The notes beneath the pieces were generated by a model. That model worked only from the letters and a program-made list of their open reading frames with translations, had not been told where the DNA came from and did no database searches. Positions 1-7,806 of a stretch of 42,656 bases of DNA are shown here, piece after piece (the first letter of the stretch is position 1; each line of letters starts with the position of its first letter). The translations under genes and the position numbers were made by a program. This stretch comes from Bacteroidetes bacterium 24-39-8 (GTDB lineage Bacteria > Bacteroidota > Bacteroidia > Chitinophagales > Chitinophagaceae): contig NCHJ01000009.1 in assembly GCA_002256765.1 (NCBI GenBank), positions 1 to 42,656 of the forward strand. Reading direction: 5' to 3'.

Positions 1-45
1 GTATAGGGCTACCAAAACAAGGGCTCCAATTAGGACTCTTTTCAT
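1..45 (-). CDS. 5' end of an unidentified leftward gene (partial)
   Basis: An ATG at 45-43 on the minus strand opens a frame of 15 codons (MKRVLIGALVLVALY) that runs off the window. The short basic start followed by an unbroken hydrophobic stretch looks like a signal peptide or membrane anchor. It is divergent from the Crp/Fnr-type regulator at 263, and the 217-bp gap between them carries an inverted repeat at 174-191 that might control both. Nothing more can be said of its function. Confidence 0.45.
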   Translation of the reverse strand, partial: MKRVLIGALVLVALY

Positions 46-173
46 ACTATTCAGATTTATAAGTTTTTAATGAGTACAAGATTAGCATAGCTAAACTTGG
101 CATTTTATGCGTCAAATCATATCTATACCTCTTCCTTTAAAAAAAACTATATTTTCATTAGCATTTTGTTGAA

Positions 174-191
174 ACATGACTAAAATCATGT
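174..191. promoter_or_regulatory. Putative Crp/Fnr-type operator upstream of the regulator gene
   Basis: A perfect inverted repeat with arms ACATGA and TCATGT and a 6-bp centre (CTAAAA). The TGA-N6-TCA spacing is that of operators bound by Crp/Fnr-family dimers. It lies about 70 bp upstream of the Crp/Fnr-type gene, and a second repeat with the same ATGA-N6-TCAT core lies just downstream of that gene at 855-876. Autoregulation is an inference. Confidence 0.5.
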
Positions 192-262
192 AATACACTA
201 ATAAGAATCATAAGGCAAGGGATAATAGAAGGGTAGTTTTACTTACAATTAAATTTTATCTT

Positions 263-856
263 ATGGTTGACATTGACTTATTACTAGCTTGGGGTGCCAC
301 CTATAAGAAATTAGATCCCGGTGAAATCATTTTTAAAGAAGGGGCAAGTTGTCAGTTTTATATGCAATTGGTCTCTGGTTCAGTCAAATGGTTTAATATT
401 GATGAAGACGGTAAAGAGTATATTCAAACCATTATTGAAGCTGGAGAATGTTTTGGTGAAATTCCATTGTTTGATGGTGGTACATATGCGGCTACTGCTA
501 TTGCAGAATCATCCACTATGATTATTCGATTAAGCAAGTCTAGTTTTCTACAACTGATTAGAGATAATCCTGATATTCATTTTGCATTCACCAAACTACT
601 TGCTAAAAGAGTCAGATTCAAATTCCTACTATTGAAATCACTGGCGTTACAAGCACCTGAGGCAAGAATTGCAACCTTACTCAATTATTTAAAAAAAGAG
701 CATAAAAATTTCTGTCCTGAATGCAACCAACTCAATCTAACACGTCAGCAAATAGCTGATATGACAGGATTAAGAGTTGAAACCGTTATTAGAACCATTA
801 GAAGTATGCACGAAAAGGGAGTCCTGACTATTGATAAAGGAAAAGTATATTGCTAA
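263..856 (+). CDS. Crp/Fnr family transcriptional regulator
   Basis: A cytoplasmic one-component regulator of 197 residues, normal for the family. Residues about 15-115 form the cyclic-nucleotide-binding-like beta-roll (GEIIFKEG, then GECFGEIPLFDGGTYAATA). A dimer helix follows, and a winged helix-turn-helix lies at about 158-192 (LTRQQIADMTGLRVETVIRTI). The arginine and serine that bind cAMP phosphate in E. coli Crp are not evident in the GEIPLFDGG region, and there is no N-terminal Fnr cysteine cluster, so the signal is unknown. A CPEC pair precedes the helix-turn-helix. The ATG start fits the family N-terminus. Matching inverted repeats before the gene and before the next gene suggest that it controls itself and the downstream membrane protein. 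Confidence 0.9.
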   Translation: MVDIDLLLAWGATYKKLDPGEIIFKEGASCQFYMQLVSGSVKWFNIDEDGKEYIQTIIEAGECFGEIPLFDGGTYAATAIAESSTMIIRLSKSSFLQLIRDNPDIHFAFTKLLAKRVRFKFLLLKSLALQAPEARIATLLNYLKKEHKNFCPECNQLNLTRQQIADMTGLRVETVIRTIRSMHEKGVLTIDKGKVYC

Positions 857-876
857 TTATGATTGCAGTCATAATT
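855..876. promoter_or_regulatory. Putative Crp/Fnr-type operator before the membrane protein gene
   Basis: A perfect inverted repeat with 8-bp arms AATTATGA and TCATAATT around TTGCAG. Its core ATGA-N6-TCAT equals that of the repeat at 174-191. It overlaps the stop codon of the regulator and ends 47 bp before the ATG of the next gene. It could fold as an RNA hairpin, but no T-run follows, so an operator is preferred. A near-match to the -7 box (TAATCTTG, 890-897) would place the repeat around -38, a position typical for an activator. Confidence 0.5.
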
Positions 877-923
877 ATGCTCCTTAATTTAATCTTGTTT
901 TGCATAATAAGCAGCAAGTATTC

Positions 924-2138
924 ATGAAAAAACAATGGCTCCAATTAGCATTTTTTAATCTTTTTCTTGTAGCAAGTATTGGCGTAATTTTAAGGTATAA
1001 GATTGCCTTCTCACTTCCCTTTATAGACCAAAAACACCTGTTACATGGGCATTCACATTTTGCTTTCTCTGGTTGGGTTACCCATTTGCTAATGACATTA
1101 CTGATAGGCGTTTTGTCTAAAAGCAAAGGCAATCAAGTGTACGGTGAGTATAAATGGTACGTTTATGCCAATCTTTTTTCCGGTTTTGGCATGTTATTGA
1201 GCTTTCCCATTCAAGGTTATGGCCTTATTTCTATTAGCTTTTCAACATTATCCATTCTAATTAGTTATGCATTTACCATTAAATATTGGAAAGATTTAAA
1301 TAGGTATCGGTCTGGTTTGGTAAGCAGTATGGCAATTAAATTTTCTCTTTTGTCAATTGTAATTGCTTCTTTGGGAACATTTGCGCTTGCCTTTATGATG
1401 GTTACTAAAAACCTTCATCAAAACTGGTATTTGGCAAGCGTGTACTTTTATTTACATTTTCAATACAATGGCTGGTTCTTCTTTGCCATACTTGGATTAT
1501 TTGTAAGTAAGTTGGAATTAATTGAAGGTTTGGTATCTCCTCTAAAAAAAATAGTACAACTATTTGGTATAGCCTGTATTCCAGCCTATTTTCTATCAGC
1601 TCTTTGGCTTCCAATTCCCATTTGGGCTTATTGGATGGTTTTAGTTGCAGCAATTTTGCAAGTAATTGGATTGGCAATTCTTATAAAGACCATACTAAAA
1701 GCTAAAGAAGCAATTAAGCGGCTTTTTTCAAATAAATCCATTTGGCTATTTCAATTAGCTGGGCTGGCATTTACCATCAAAATTCTTTTGCAATTAGGAT
1801 CTACTATTCCTAATTTGAGTCAATTGGCTTTTGGATTTAGACCAATTGTAATTGGTTATTTACACTTGGTATTATTAGGATTTATTAGTATTTTTTTGAT
1901 TGCTTATACATTAAGTAATTATTTCTTGGAGACAAACAATCAAATAAATAAAGCTATTGGAATTTTTGTATTTGGGATTATAGTTAATGAAATCTTACTA
2001 ATGGCACAGGGAATTGCTGCATTAAAATATTGGGGAATACCCATGATAGATTTAGGGCTTCTTTTTGCTGCCCTAATCTTATTTATTGGCGTTAGCTATA
2101 TTAATCTATGCCTGAGAAAAATAGAAATTAAGGAATAA
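924..2138 (+). CDS. 12-helix heme-copper oxidase subunit I-like membrane protein
   Basis: An integral membrane protein of 404 residues with about 12 hydrophobic segments. Histidine-rich helix motifs (HGHSHFAFSGWVTH near the start, HFQYNGWFFF in the middle, GYLHLVLLG near the end) resemble the heme- and metal-ligand helices of heme-copper oxidase subunit I and of NnrS-like proteins. No accessory oxidase subunit is next to it, so it may be a stand-alone heme protein, for example in nitric oxide or oxygen response, rather than a full oxidase. I prefer the ATG at 924 to a TTG at 900, because the hydrophobic N-terminus begins right after MKKQ. It follows the Crp/Fnr gene and a matching operator. 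Its 3' end overlaps the convergent lutC by 11 bp. Confidence 0.6.
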   Translation: MKKQWLQLAFFNLFLVASIGVILRYKIAFSLPFIDQKHLLHGHSHFAFSGWVTHLLMTLLIGVLSKSKGNQVYGEYKWYVYANLFSGFGMLLSFPIQGYGLISISFSTLSILISYAFTIKYWKDLNRYRSGLVSSMAIKFSLLSIVIASLGTFALAFMMVTKNLHQNWYLASVYFYLHFQYNGWFFFAILGLFVSKLELIEGLVSPLKKIVQLFGIACIPAYFLSALWLPIPIWAYWMVLVAAILQVIGLAILIKTILKAKEAIKRLFSNKSIWLFQLAGLAFTIKILLQLGSTIPNLSQLAFGFRPIVIGYLHLVLLGFISIFLIAYTLSNYFLETNNQINKAIGIFVFGIIVNEILLMAQGIAALKYWGIPMIDLGLLFAALILFIGVSYINLCLRKIEIKE

Positions 2139-2712
2139 TACACACCAATAGACTCCTAGCCCCATGCGCACCAATCACCAAACTCTGTTCAATATCAGCG
2201 GTTTTAGACGGACCTGCTAAAAACATACCAAAACCAGAATCAAAACTGGCTACTTGCTGGTAAGCATGGTGCATGGTGGCAACAATATTTTTTTCTTCAA
2301 TTACCAATACCAAGTGCTCAGCAATAAAAGGAAGCAACCTGTTTACCATGGCGGCTTCATCTACCCAAATGGATCCATTCTCAGCTACTGCAATGCCGCC
2401 TTTTAAATAGGCTCTTTGAACTGAAGCTAGTTCTGCTGCTTTTTGGGTAGCTAAGTTTGCATCAATGGCTCCCAATTCAGCAATGCCATTGACCATCTGT
2501 TTTCCTTCTTTTGTATCAGCTTGCATCATTTGTTGAATAGCATCCCAACCATTGATCTCCATGGTTTTTCCGCCAATGCTTTCTAACACCGTTTTGAATT
2601 GATGCAAGACATTGTCATAATTGATTACAGCCCGCAAATCTATTTGCGGCAAGTCTTGACTCACTGGCTGATTGGCCATGATACTGGCTAGTATGGATTC
2701 CCTTGCACTCAT
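2128..2712 (-). CDS. lutC: Lactate utilization protein C (LUD domain)
   Basis: A LUD-domain protein of 194 residues, last gene of the lutABC set. LutABC together oxidise L-lactate to pyruvate in the cytoplasm; LutC is the small subunit without iron-sulfur clusters. The C-terminal GPSKTADIEQSLVIGAHGARSL stretch is the LUD signature, read here as GPSKTADIEQ plus VIGAHG. The ATG at 2712 overlaps the lutB stop as ATGA, so translation is probably coupled; this start drops eight upstream residues that would lie inside lutB. Being co-transcribed with the rhamnose genes, it probably handles lactate made from L-lactaldehyde. Confidence 0.88.
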   Translation of the reverse strand: MSARESILASIMANQPVSQDLPQIDLRAVINYDNVLHQFKTVLESIGGKTMEINGWDAIQQMMQADTKEGKQMVNGIAELGAIDANLATQKAAELASVQRAYLKGGIAVAENGSIWVDEAAMVNRLLPFIAEHLVLVIEEKNIVATMHHAYQQVASFDSGFGMFLAGPSKTADIEQSLVIGAHGARSLLVCIIP

Positions 2713-4088
2713 TTTTGTTTGTTGTTTAGGTACCAATCTCTAAAACTTTCTTTGGGTGCCTGAGGCATTTCACGCTGCTTGAACCAAGGATTCAAACCAT
2801 TATTGGTGAGGAAGGGTAAGTGCTTTACTACCCATCTTCCCATCTTTCCCGCCAAGCGATAAATAGCAGGATGGGCCAATACTTCAGACATACCCCACAT
2901 GGCAATAGACTTGGCTTTGGGTGCCAATCCTTCTTTGGTAATGGTCTGACGCCAGAGATATAATTGCTCGTGAATATTAATTTTCACCGGACATACATTG
3001 CTACAACTACCACAGAGCGTACTAGCAAAGGGTAAGTCTTTGTTGGCTTCCATGTCTAGATTAGGATTCAAGATAGAACCAATGGGGCCAGCCACAGCTG
3101 TATGATAACTATGACCACCACTTCTTCTATACACAGGACAGGTATTAAAACAAGCAGCACACCTAATGCACTTGAGCGAGTTTCTAAATTCTTCTCTACC
3201 CAATTGTCTACTCCTACCATTATCAACAATCACAATATGCATTTGCTGACCAGCCCTAGGTTTACTAAAATGAGAACTATAGGTTGTGATAGGTTGACCA
3301 GTAGCACTTCTGGCCAATAGTCTTAAGAATACCCCTAAGTGTTCTGCCCTGGGAATAAGTTTTTCAAAACCCATACAAGCTATATGAATCTTGGCTGCGT
3401 GTGCGCCCATATCTGCATTGCCTTCATTGGTGCAGACCACAAATCCACCGGTCTCAGCTACTGCAAAATTCACACCCGTAATAGCTAGTTCCGATGCAAC
3501 AAATTTATCTCTTAAATGCCCCCTTGCAGCTTCAGTTAAATACTGCGGATCATGATTGCCCTTCTCTGTTCCAAGATGTTCGTGAAAGGTTTCACTCACG
3601 TCTTGTTTTTTTAAGTGAATAGCAGGAAGTACAATATGGCTGGGAGCTTCTTTTCTAAACTGTACAATTCTTTCTCCCAAATCTGTGTCTACAATTTCAA
3701 CGCCTTGCTCACCCAAGAATTCATTTAAATGACATTCTTCCGTGAGCATGCTCTTGCTCTTGACAATTCTTTGTACTTGGTTGTCTTTGATAATTTTGTA
3801 GACAATATCATTGTGTTCTTTGGCGTCTTTTGCCCAATGCACTTGTATGCCGTTGGCGATGGCTTTTTGTTCAAACGCTTCTAAGTACTGGTGCATATTG
3901 CTGAGCACATGGTACTTGATATCCGATGCCCATTGTCTGAGTTGCTCCCACTCCGGCAAACTATTGGCGGCTTTGTCTCTTTTCTCCCTCACAAACCACA
4001 AAGTATCGTCATGCCAGTCTGTTCTGGGTTCGTCTGCAATAAATTGCTCAGCGGCTTCCGCATGGGTAAACTTGGCTTGACTACTCAT
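2709..4088 (-). CDS. lutB: Lactate utilization iron-sulfur protein LutB
   Basis: A protein of 459 residues, normal LutB size. The N-terminal two thirds form a LUD domain. Two ferredoxin-type cysteine groups follow: CIRCAACFNTCPVY at about residue 301 and CGSCSNVCPVKINIHEQ at about 360, each suited to a [4Fe-4S] cluster. It is the electron-transfer subunit of the LutABC L-lactate oxidation complex. It overlaps lutA and lutC by 4 bp each (ATGA junctions), a strong sign of one translational unit. Placement at the end of the rhamnose operon points to lactate derived from rhamnose rather than external lactate; no lactate permease is nearby. Confidence 0.93.
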   Translation of the reverse strand: MSSQAKFTHAEAAEQFIADEPRTDWHDDTLWFVREKRDKAANSLPEWEQLRQWASDIKYHVLSNMHQYLEAFEQKAIANGIQVHWAKDAKEHNDIVYKIIKDNQVQRIVKSKSMLTEECHLNEFLGEQGVEIVDTDLGERIVQFRKEAPSHIVLPAIHLKKQDVSETFHEHLGTEKGNHDPQYLTEAARGHLRDKFVASELAITGVNFAVAETGGFVVCTNEGNADMGAHAAKIHIACMGFEKLIPRAEHLGVFLRLLARSATGQPITTYSSHFSKPRAGQQMHIVIVDNGRSRQLGREEFRNSLKCIRCAACFNTCPVYRRSGGHSYHTAVAGPIGSILNPNLDMEANKDLPFASTLCGSCSNVCPVKINIHEQLYLWRQTITKEGLAPKAKSIAMWGMSEVLAHPAIYRLAGKMGRWVVKHLPFLTNNGLNPWFKQREMPQAPKESFRDWYLNNKQK

Positions 4089-4822
4089 AGCTGACTATTT
4101 AAAATCTCTGCAATATGGATGGTCTTAATGGGGCTATTTTGTCTTCTTAAAATGCCTTCTAAATGCATGAGGCAACTGGTGTCAACGCCCGTAATATATT
4201 GCACGTCATTGTCTTGGTGCTCGTCAATTCTATCCTTACCCATTTTCACACTCACGGCTTCTTCAAACACACAGAAAGTGCCGCCAAAACCACAACACTC
4301 GTCTACCCTTTTGGGTCTTGTCAATTCAATCCCCTTGACCATATTTAGTAAAGCCCCAGGCTTAGAAAAAGCAGGAGCCACTAGTTCACTCATAGAAGCT
4401 AAGTGTAAACCCCTTTGTCCGTGGCAGCTGGTATGCAAACCCACTTTAAAAGGAAAACTAGCATTCAATTTTTCAATTTTCAAGACGTCTATTAAAAATT
4501 CAGTGAGCTCATAGACACGGCTCCTAATTACATCTGCGGCTTTGGGATCATCTTCATCATGCAAGTGTTCCTTGATATGCAAGACACAACTACCCGATGG
4601 CGCCACTATATAATCAAAGCCTTTAAAATTCTTCACAAAGTTCTTATCACATCCCTTGCTCATGGCTTCAAAACCACTATTGGCCATGGGTTGACCACAG
4701 CAGGTTTGGTTTAAAGGAAAGCTCACTTCACAACCCAATTTCTCTAATAACTCCAAACTAGCAACGCCTACCGCAGGATAAAACTGATCAATATAACAGG
4801 GAATAAAAAGGCCAATTTTCAT
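4085..4822 (-). CDS. lutA: Lactate utilization protein LutA (CCG domain)
   Basis: A protein of 245 residues with two cysteine-rich CCG domains (CCGQPMANSGF near residue 41 and CCGFGGTFCVF near 176), as in LutA/GlpC/heterodisulfide-reductase-type subunits. It is the third partner of the LutABC L-lactate to pyruvate system. Its start overlaps the rhamnulokinase stop by 4 bp and its stop overlaps lutB by 4 bp. The rhaB-lutA overlap physically ties lactate oxidation to rhamnose catabolism. Confidence 0.92.
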   Translation of the reverse strand: MKIGLFIPCYIDQFYPAVGVASLELLEKLGCEVSFPLNQTCCGQPMANSGFEAMSKGCDKNFVKNFKGFDYIVAPSGSCVLHIKEHLHDEDDPKAADVIRSRVYELTEFLIDVLKIEKLNASFPFKVGLHTSCHGQRGLHLASMSELVAPAFSKPGALLNMVKGIELTRPKRVDECCGFGGTFCVFEEAVSVKMGKDRIDEHQDNDVQYITGVDTSCLMHLEGILRRQNSPIKTIHIAEILNSQL

Positions 4823-6219
4823 AAACTAAGTCCTTGATGAATGGAATACAAACGTAAGTCAATCATATCAGCTGGCAAAGCTTGTGGATTCCAATGATGG
4901 TGTAAAGCCATGGCTGCTCCAATAGAAGAAGCCTGCGGAACAGAAGCCGCATAGACTTCTAAATCAGGATAGGCTCTGGCTAATAAATACATATAAATGG
5001 GATTCTTACTAAATCCTCCGTCAACAAAAATACGTTTTACTTCTGAGCCTTTTAATACCAGATTGGTACTAAAAACCTGTTGGGTAATAATATCTGCAAT
5101 CAATTGGTGATAAGCCGCTTCATAGCTTTCAAAACCATTTAAATTGCGCTGACCAAATGCTGATTGGTGCAACATGGCAGAAGACGCTTCTGAATCAGCA
5201 GGCTCTATATATTCAATGACTTCAGGTAATAATATAGGATTGCAGTAAACGGTCTTATAATAGTCTTGGTCAACACCAAAATGTTGGGCCAATTTTTTAA
5301 TCTGTTGTTCGTGTTCATTACCCGCAAATAGCCTAGAAGCTTTTACGGGATTACCCTGAAAACTCAAATAACAAAGACAGTCCTGCTCCAGTTCAGCACT
5401 GGTTAAAGGCTGCTCATTAAAGGGATGCAAACTAATACACCAGGTACCTGTAGAGAGTAATACAAAGGGTTCTGTGAATGCTACTAAGTAAGGAATTAAT
5501 GCAGCAGAACTATCGTGCAAACCAATACCAATAACAGCACCAGATTTGTTGGCAGCTACCGTGTCATAAGCCGCAATAGGTGCTAATAGATGGGCAATGC
5601 CTTCTGCTTCTACCCAAGGATGATAGGCCCTGTGTTCAAAATCCCATAACTGGGTATGACAACCAATACTGGTAATATCTGTATGGTATCCACTACCCAA
5701 AATAAAACTTAGGTATTGGGGTAAATGAAGTGCATGATCAATGGTTGGAAATAGGGCAGGCTTTTCTTGTTTAATACGGTACAATTGCATCCCTGAATTC
5801 AGGTTGCCCAAATTGGGCGAAGCAGTTTGCAAGGCTAATGCCGCAGCCCCACCATATTTTTCCTGAAAAGCATTTAACAAATCCTCATTCAAGGGTTTGA
5901 GATAATTATACAAGGGAAGAACGGGTTGATGCGCTTTGTTTAAATACACAAAACTGGCACCGTAGGCTGAGAAATTGACAGCCTGAACATGAAAGCGTTG
6001 ATCTTCTACTAATAAGGCAAATCTGTTCAATACCCAGTCCGTTAAGGCTTTCAAGTCATCGCAGGGATACCCGTCTTCATCACTGATTTCAGGAAACTGT
6101 GAAGACTCTTCCAGCACAATTTGGTACTGTCTGTTAAACAACAACAATTTCTTGTTGGTCTTGCCAATATCAAAAATAGCAATGACCGGTATAGCTACTA
6201 TGTTAGAGTCCTGTTGCAA
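4819..6219 (-). CDS. rhaB: L-rhamnulokinase (FGGY family)
   Basis: A carbohydrate kinase of 466 residues. It opens with the ATPase phosphate-1 loop of the FGGY fold (IFDIGKTNKKLLLF) and has an adenosine-type motif late in the protein (VDGGFSKNPIYMYLLA). It would phosphorylate L-rhamnulose to L-rhamnulose-1-phosphate. The assignment to rhamnulose rests on position between the rhamnose isomerase and aldolase genes and the Bacteroidota-type family; fuculokinase-like enzymes look similar. Its start overlaps the rhaI stop by 17 bp, and its stop overlaps lutA by 4 bp. Confidence 0.87.
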   Translation of the reverse strand: MQQDSNIVAIPVIAIFDIGKTNKKLLLFNRQYQIVLEESSQFPEISDEDGYPCDDLKALTDWVLNRFALLVEDQRFHVQAVNFSAYGASFVYLNKAHQPVLPLYNYLKPLNEDLLNAFQEKYGGAAALALQTASPNLGNLNSGMQLYRIKQEKPALFPTIDHALHLPQYLSFILGSGYHTDITSIGCHTQLWDFEHRAYHPWVEAEGIAHLLAPIAAYDTVAANKSGAVIGIGLHDSSAALIPYLVAFTEPFVLLSTGTWCISLHPFNEQPLTSAELEQDCLCYLSFQGNPVKASRLFAGNEHEQQIKKLAQHFGVDQDYYKTVYCNPILLPEVIEYIEPADSEASSAMLHQSAFGQRNLNGFESYEAAYHQLIADIITQQVFSTNLVLKGSEVKRIFVDGGFSKNPIYMYLLARAYPDLEVYAASVPQASSIGAAMALHHHWNPQALPADMIDLRLYSIHQGLSL

Positions 6220-7477
6220 CGGTTTGAGCTCCTCTTTCTTTGATCAATTGTTCTCTTACTGCTAAATTACGATATAATTCCAATGGCTTTAAAGCACCGC
6301 CGCTTCTTAGTCTTGCTTCAGCAACAATGGCGCGGGTATCAGTACGATAAGCCTGTTGTAATACTTCCTGTGCTTTTGCCACATCATTAGATTGTTGAGC
6401 AGCTACCAAGGACGCTTTGTCAACCAACAAGGCTTGCGCATAAGCATTCATAATGGCTTCTACAGATTGCAACAAATCTTCTAAAGGATCTTTTACATTA
6501 TGTGAAGCATCAATCATCCAACCAAGGTCTTTGGCGTGGTTCATACCACGGGCATCCATTCCTTCTACTAGTTCATTAAAGATCAAGAACAATTGGTAAG
6601 GATTAATGCTACCAACGGTCAAATCATCGTCACCATATTTAGAATCATTAAAATGAAAACCAGCCAATTTTTCTTCCATCAATAAGAGCGATACAATCTG
6701 CTCAATATTGGCATTGGGTAAATGGTGGCCCAAGTCAACCAAGGTATAGGCTTGTGGCCCCAATTTACTAGCAAATAAATAACTCTGACCCCAATCACCC
6801 ACAGTCATGCTATAAAAATTGGGTTCAAAAGCTTTGTATTCAATATACATTTTCCAGTTGGCTGGTAATGCGGCATAAATCACTTTTAAACTCTCCAAGG
6901 TATTTTGAAATGCTTCTCTAAAATTCAATTGACCAGGAAAGCAAGAACCATCACTCAACCAAACAGTCAAAGAATCAGAACCAAGGGCAATCCCCTGTTT
7001 GATTACTTCTAAATTATGGTCAATAGCTTGTTGCCTAACGGCTTTATTTACGTGCTGCAAAGAGCCAAACTTATAAGAATGTTCCTGATTTTTTTGATCC
7101 TGAAACGTATTGCTATTCATGGCGTCAAAACGCAAACCCTTTTGAGCAGCCAATGCTTTAATAGCTTCTGGGTTTTCAGGTATATCCCAAGGAATATGCA
7201 AAGAAATAGCTCCACTAGATTGGTTCAGTTGGTGCAATACACCAATGTCTTCAATTTTCTCTTCCAGGTTACGGGGTTCACCACCACCAGAAAAACGTCC
7301 AAACCTAGTACCGCCTGTACCCAATGCCCAACTTGGAATGGCTACTTGAAAAGCAACTAGTTTTTCAATAATGCTTTCAATATTGGCATTTTCAGCAGCA
7401 ATAAAATCTATCTTTCTTTGATGCGCCGCCTGTTGAGCTTGGTTATGCGCTTGAATTTGTTCTTGAGCAATTTGCAT
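6203..7477 (-). CDS. rhaI: L-rhamnose isomerase, Bacteroidota type
   Basis: A protein of 424 residues with a xylose-isomerase-like TIM barrel, catalysing L-rhamnose to L-rhamnulose. Recognisable stretches are GTGGTRFGRFSGGGEPRN near residue 57, the metal-site strands DLGHHLPNANIEQ and FHFNDSKYGDDDL, and MIDASHNVKDP. This is the RhaI family rather than the E. coli RhaA family. The start at 7477 lies 12 bp after the mutarotase stop. It sits in the middle of the rhamnose operon between rhaM and rhaB. Confidence 0.93.
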   Translation of the reverse strand: MQIAQEQIQAHNQAQQAAHQRKIDFIAAENANIESIIEKLVAFQVAIPSWALGTGGTRFGRFSGGGEPRNLEEKIEDIGVLHQLNQSSGAISLHIPWDIPENPEAIKALAAQKGLRFDAMNSNTFQDQKNQEHSYKFGSLQHVNKAVRQQAIDHNLEVIKQGIALGSDSLTVWLSDGSCFPGQLNFREAFQNTLESLKVIYAALPANWKMYIEYKAFEPNFYSMTVGDWGQSYLFASKLGPQAYTLVDLGHHLPNANIEQIVSLLLMEEKLAGFHFNDSKYGDDDLTVGSINPYQLFLIFNELVEGMDARGMNHAKDLGWMIDASHNVKDPLEDLLQSVEAIMNAYAQALLVDKASLVAAQQSNDVAKAQEVLQQAYRTDTRAIVAEARLRSGGALKPLELYRNLAVREQLIKERGAQTVATGL

Positions 7478-7489
7478 GATGCAATTGGT

Positions 7490-7804
7490 TTATGGCAGAT
7501 AAAAAACTTCAGTTAAAGGTATGCTTACGGGTGAATGATCTGGATTAGATTCCATAATATCTCCCATGTATTTCCACCAGCGTTGCATCACTGGGTCTTT
7601 GGGAAGATCATCCAATTTCATGGCCGATGAAATTTTGAGCACACCAAACAAGGAAAGGGTTTCCTTGTCTAGAAAGATGCTGTATTCACTAATGCCCGTT
7701 TTTTTTAACAGACTCACTAGTTCTGGCCAGATTTCATCATGGCGTTTCAGGTATTCCTCTTGGAAACCTGGAAACAATTTCATTTTGAATGCTACTCTTT
7801 CCAT
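7490..7804 (-). CDS. rhaM: L-rhamnose mutarotase
   Basis: A small protein of 104 residues, typical of the RhaM/YiiL family (dimeric ferredoxin-like alpha/beta barrel). It interconverts the alpha and beta anomers of L-rhamnose. Diagnostic parts are FKMKLFPGFQEEYLKRHDEIWPEL at the N-terminus (family pattern K-G-xxxEYxxRHxxIWPEL) and MQRWWKYMGDIM near the C-terminus. It lies 2 bp after the aldolase gene and 12 bp before rhaI. Confidence 0.94.
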   Translation of the reverse strand: MERVAFKMKLFPGFQEEYLKRHDEIWPELVSLLKKTGISEYSIFLDKETLSLFGVLKISSAMKLDDLPKDPVMQRWWKYMGDIMESNPDHSPVSIPLTEVFYLP

Positions 7805-7806
7805 GG

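Noticed and set aside
855-876. Rho-independent terminator after the Crp/Fnr gene
   Set aside because: The stem is AT-rich and no T-run follows; its core equals that of the upstream repeat at 174-191, which favours an operator.
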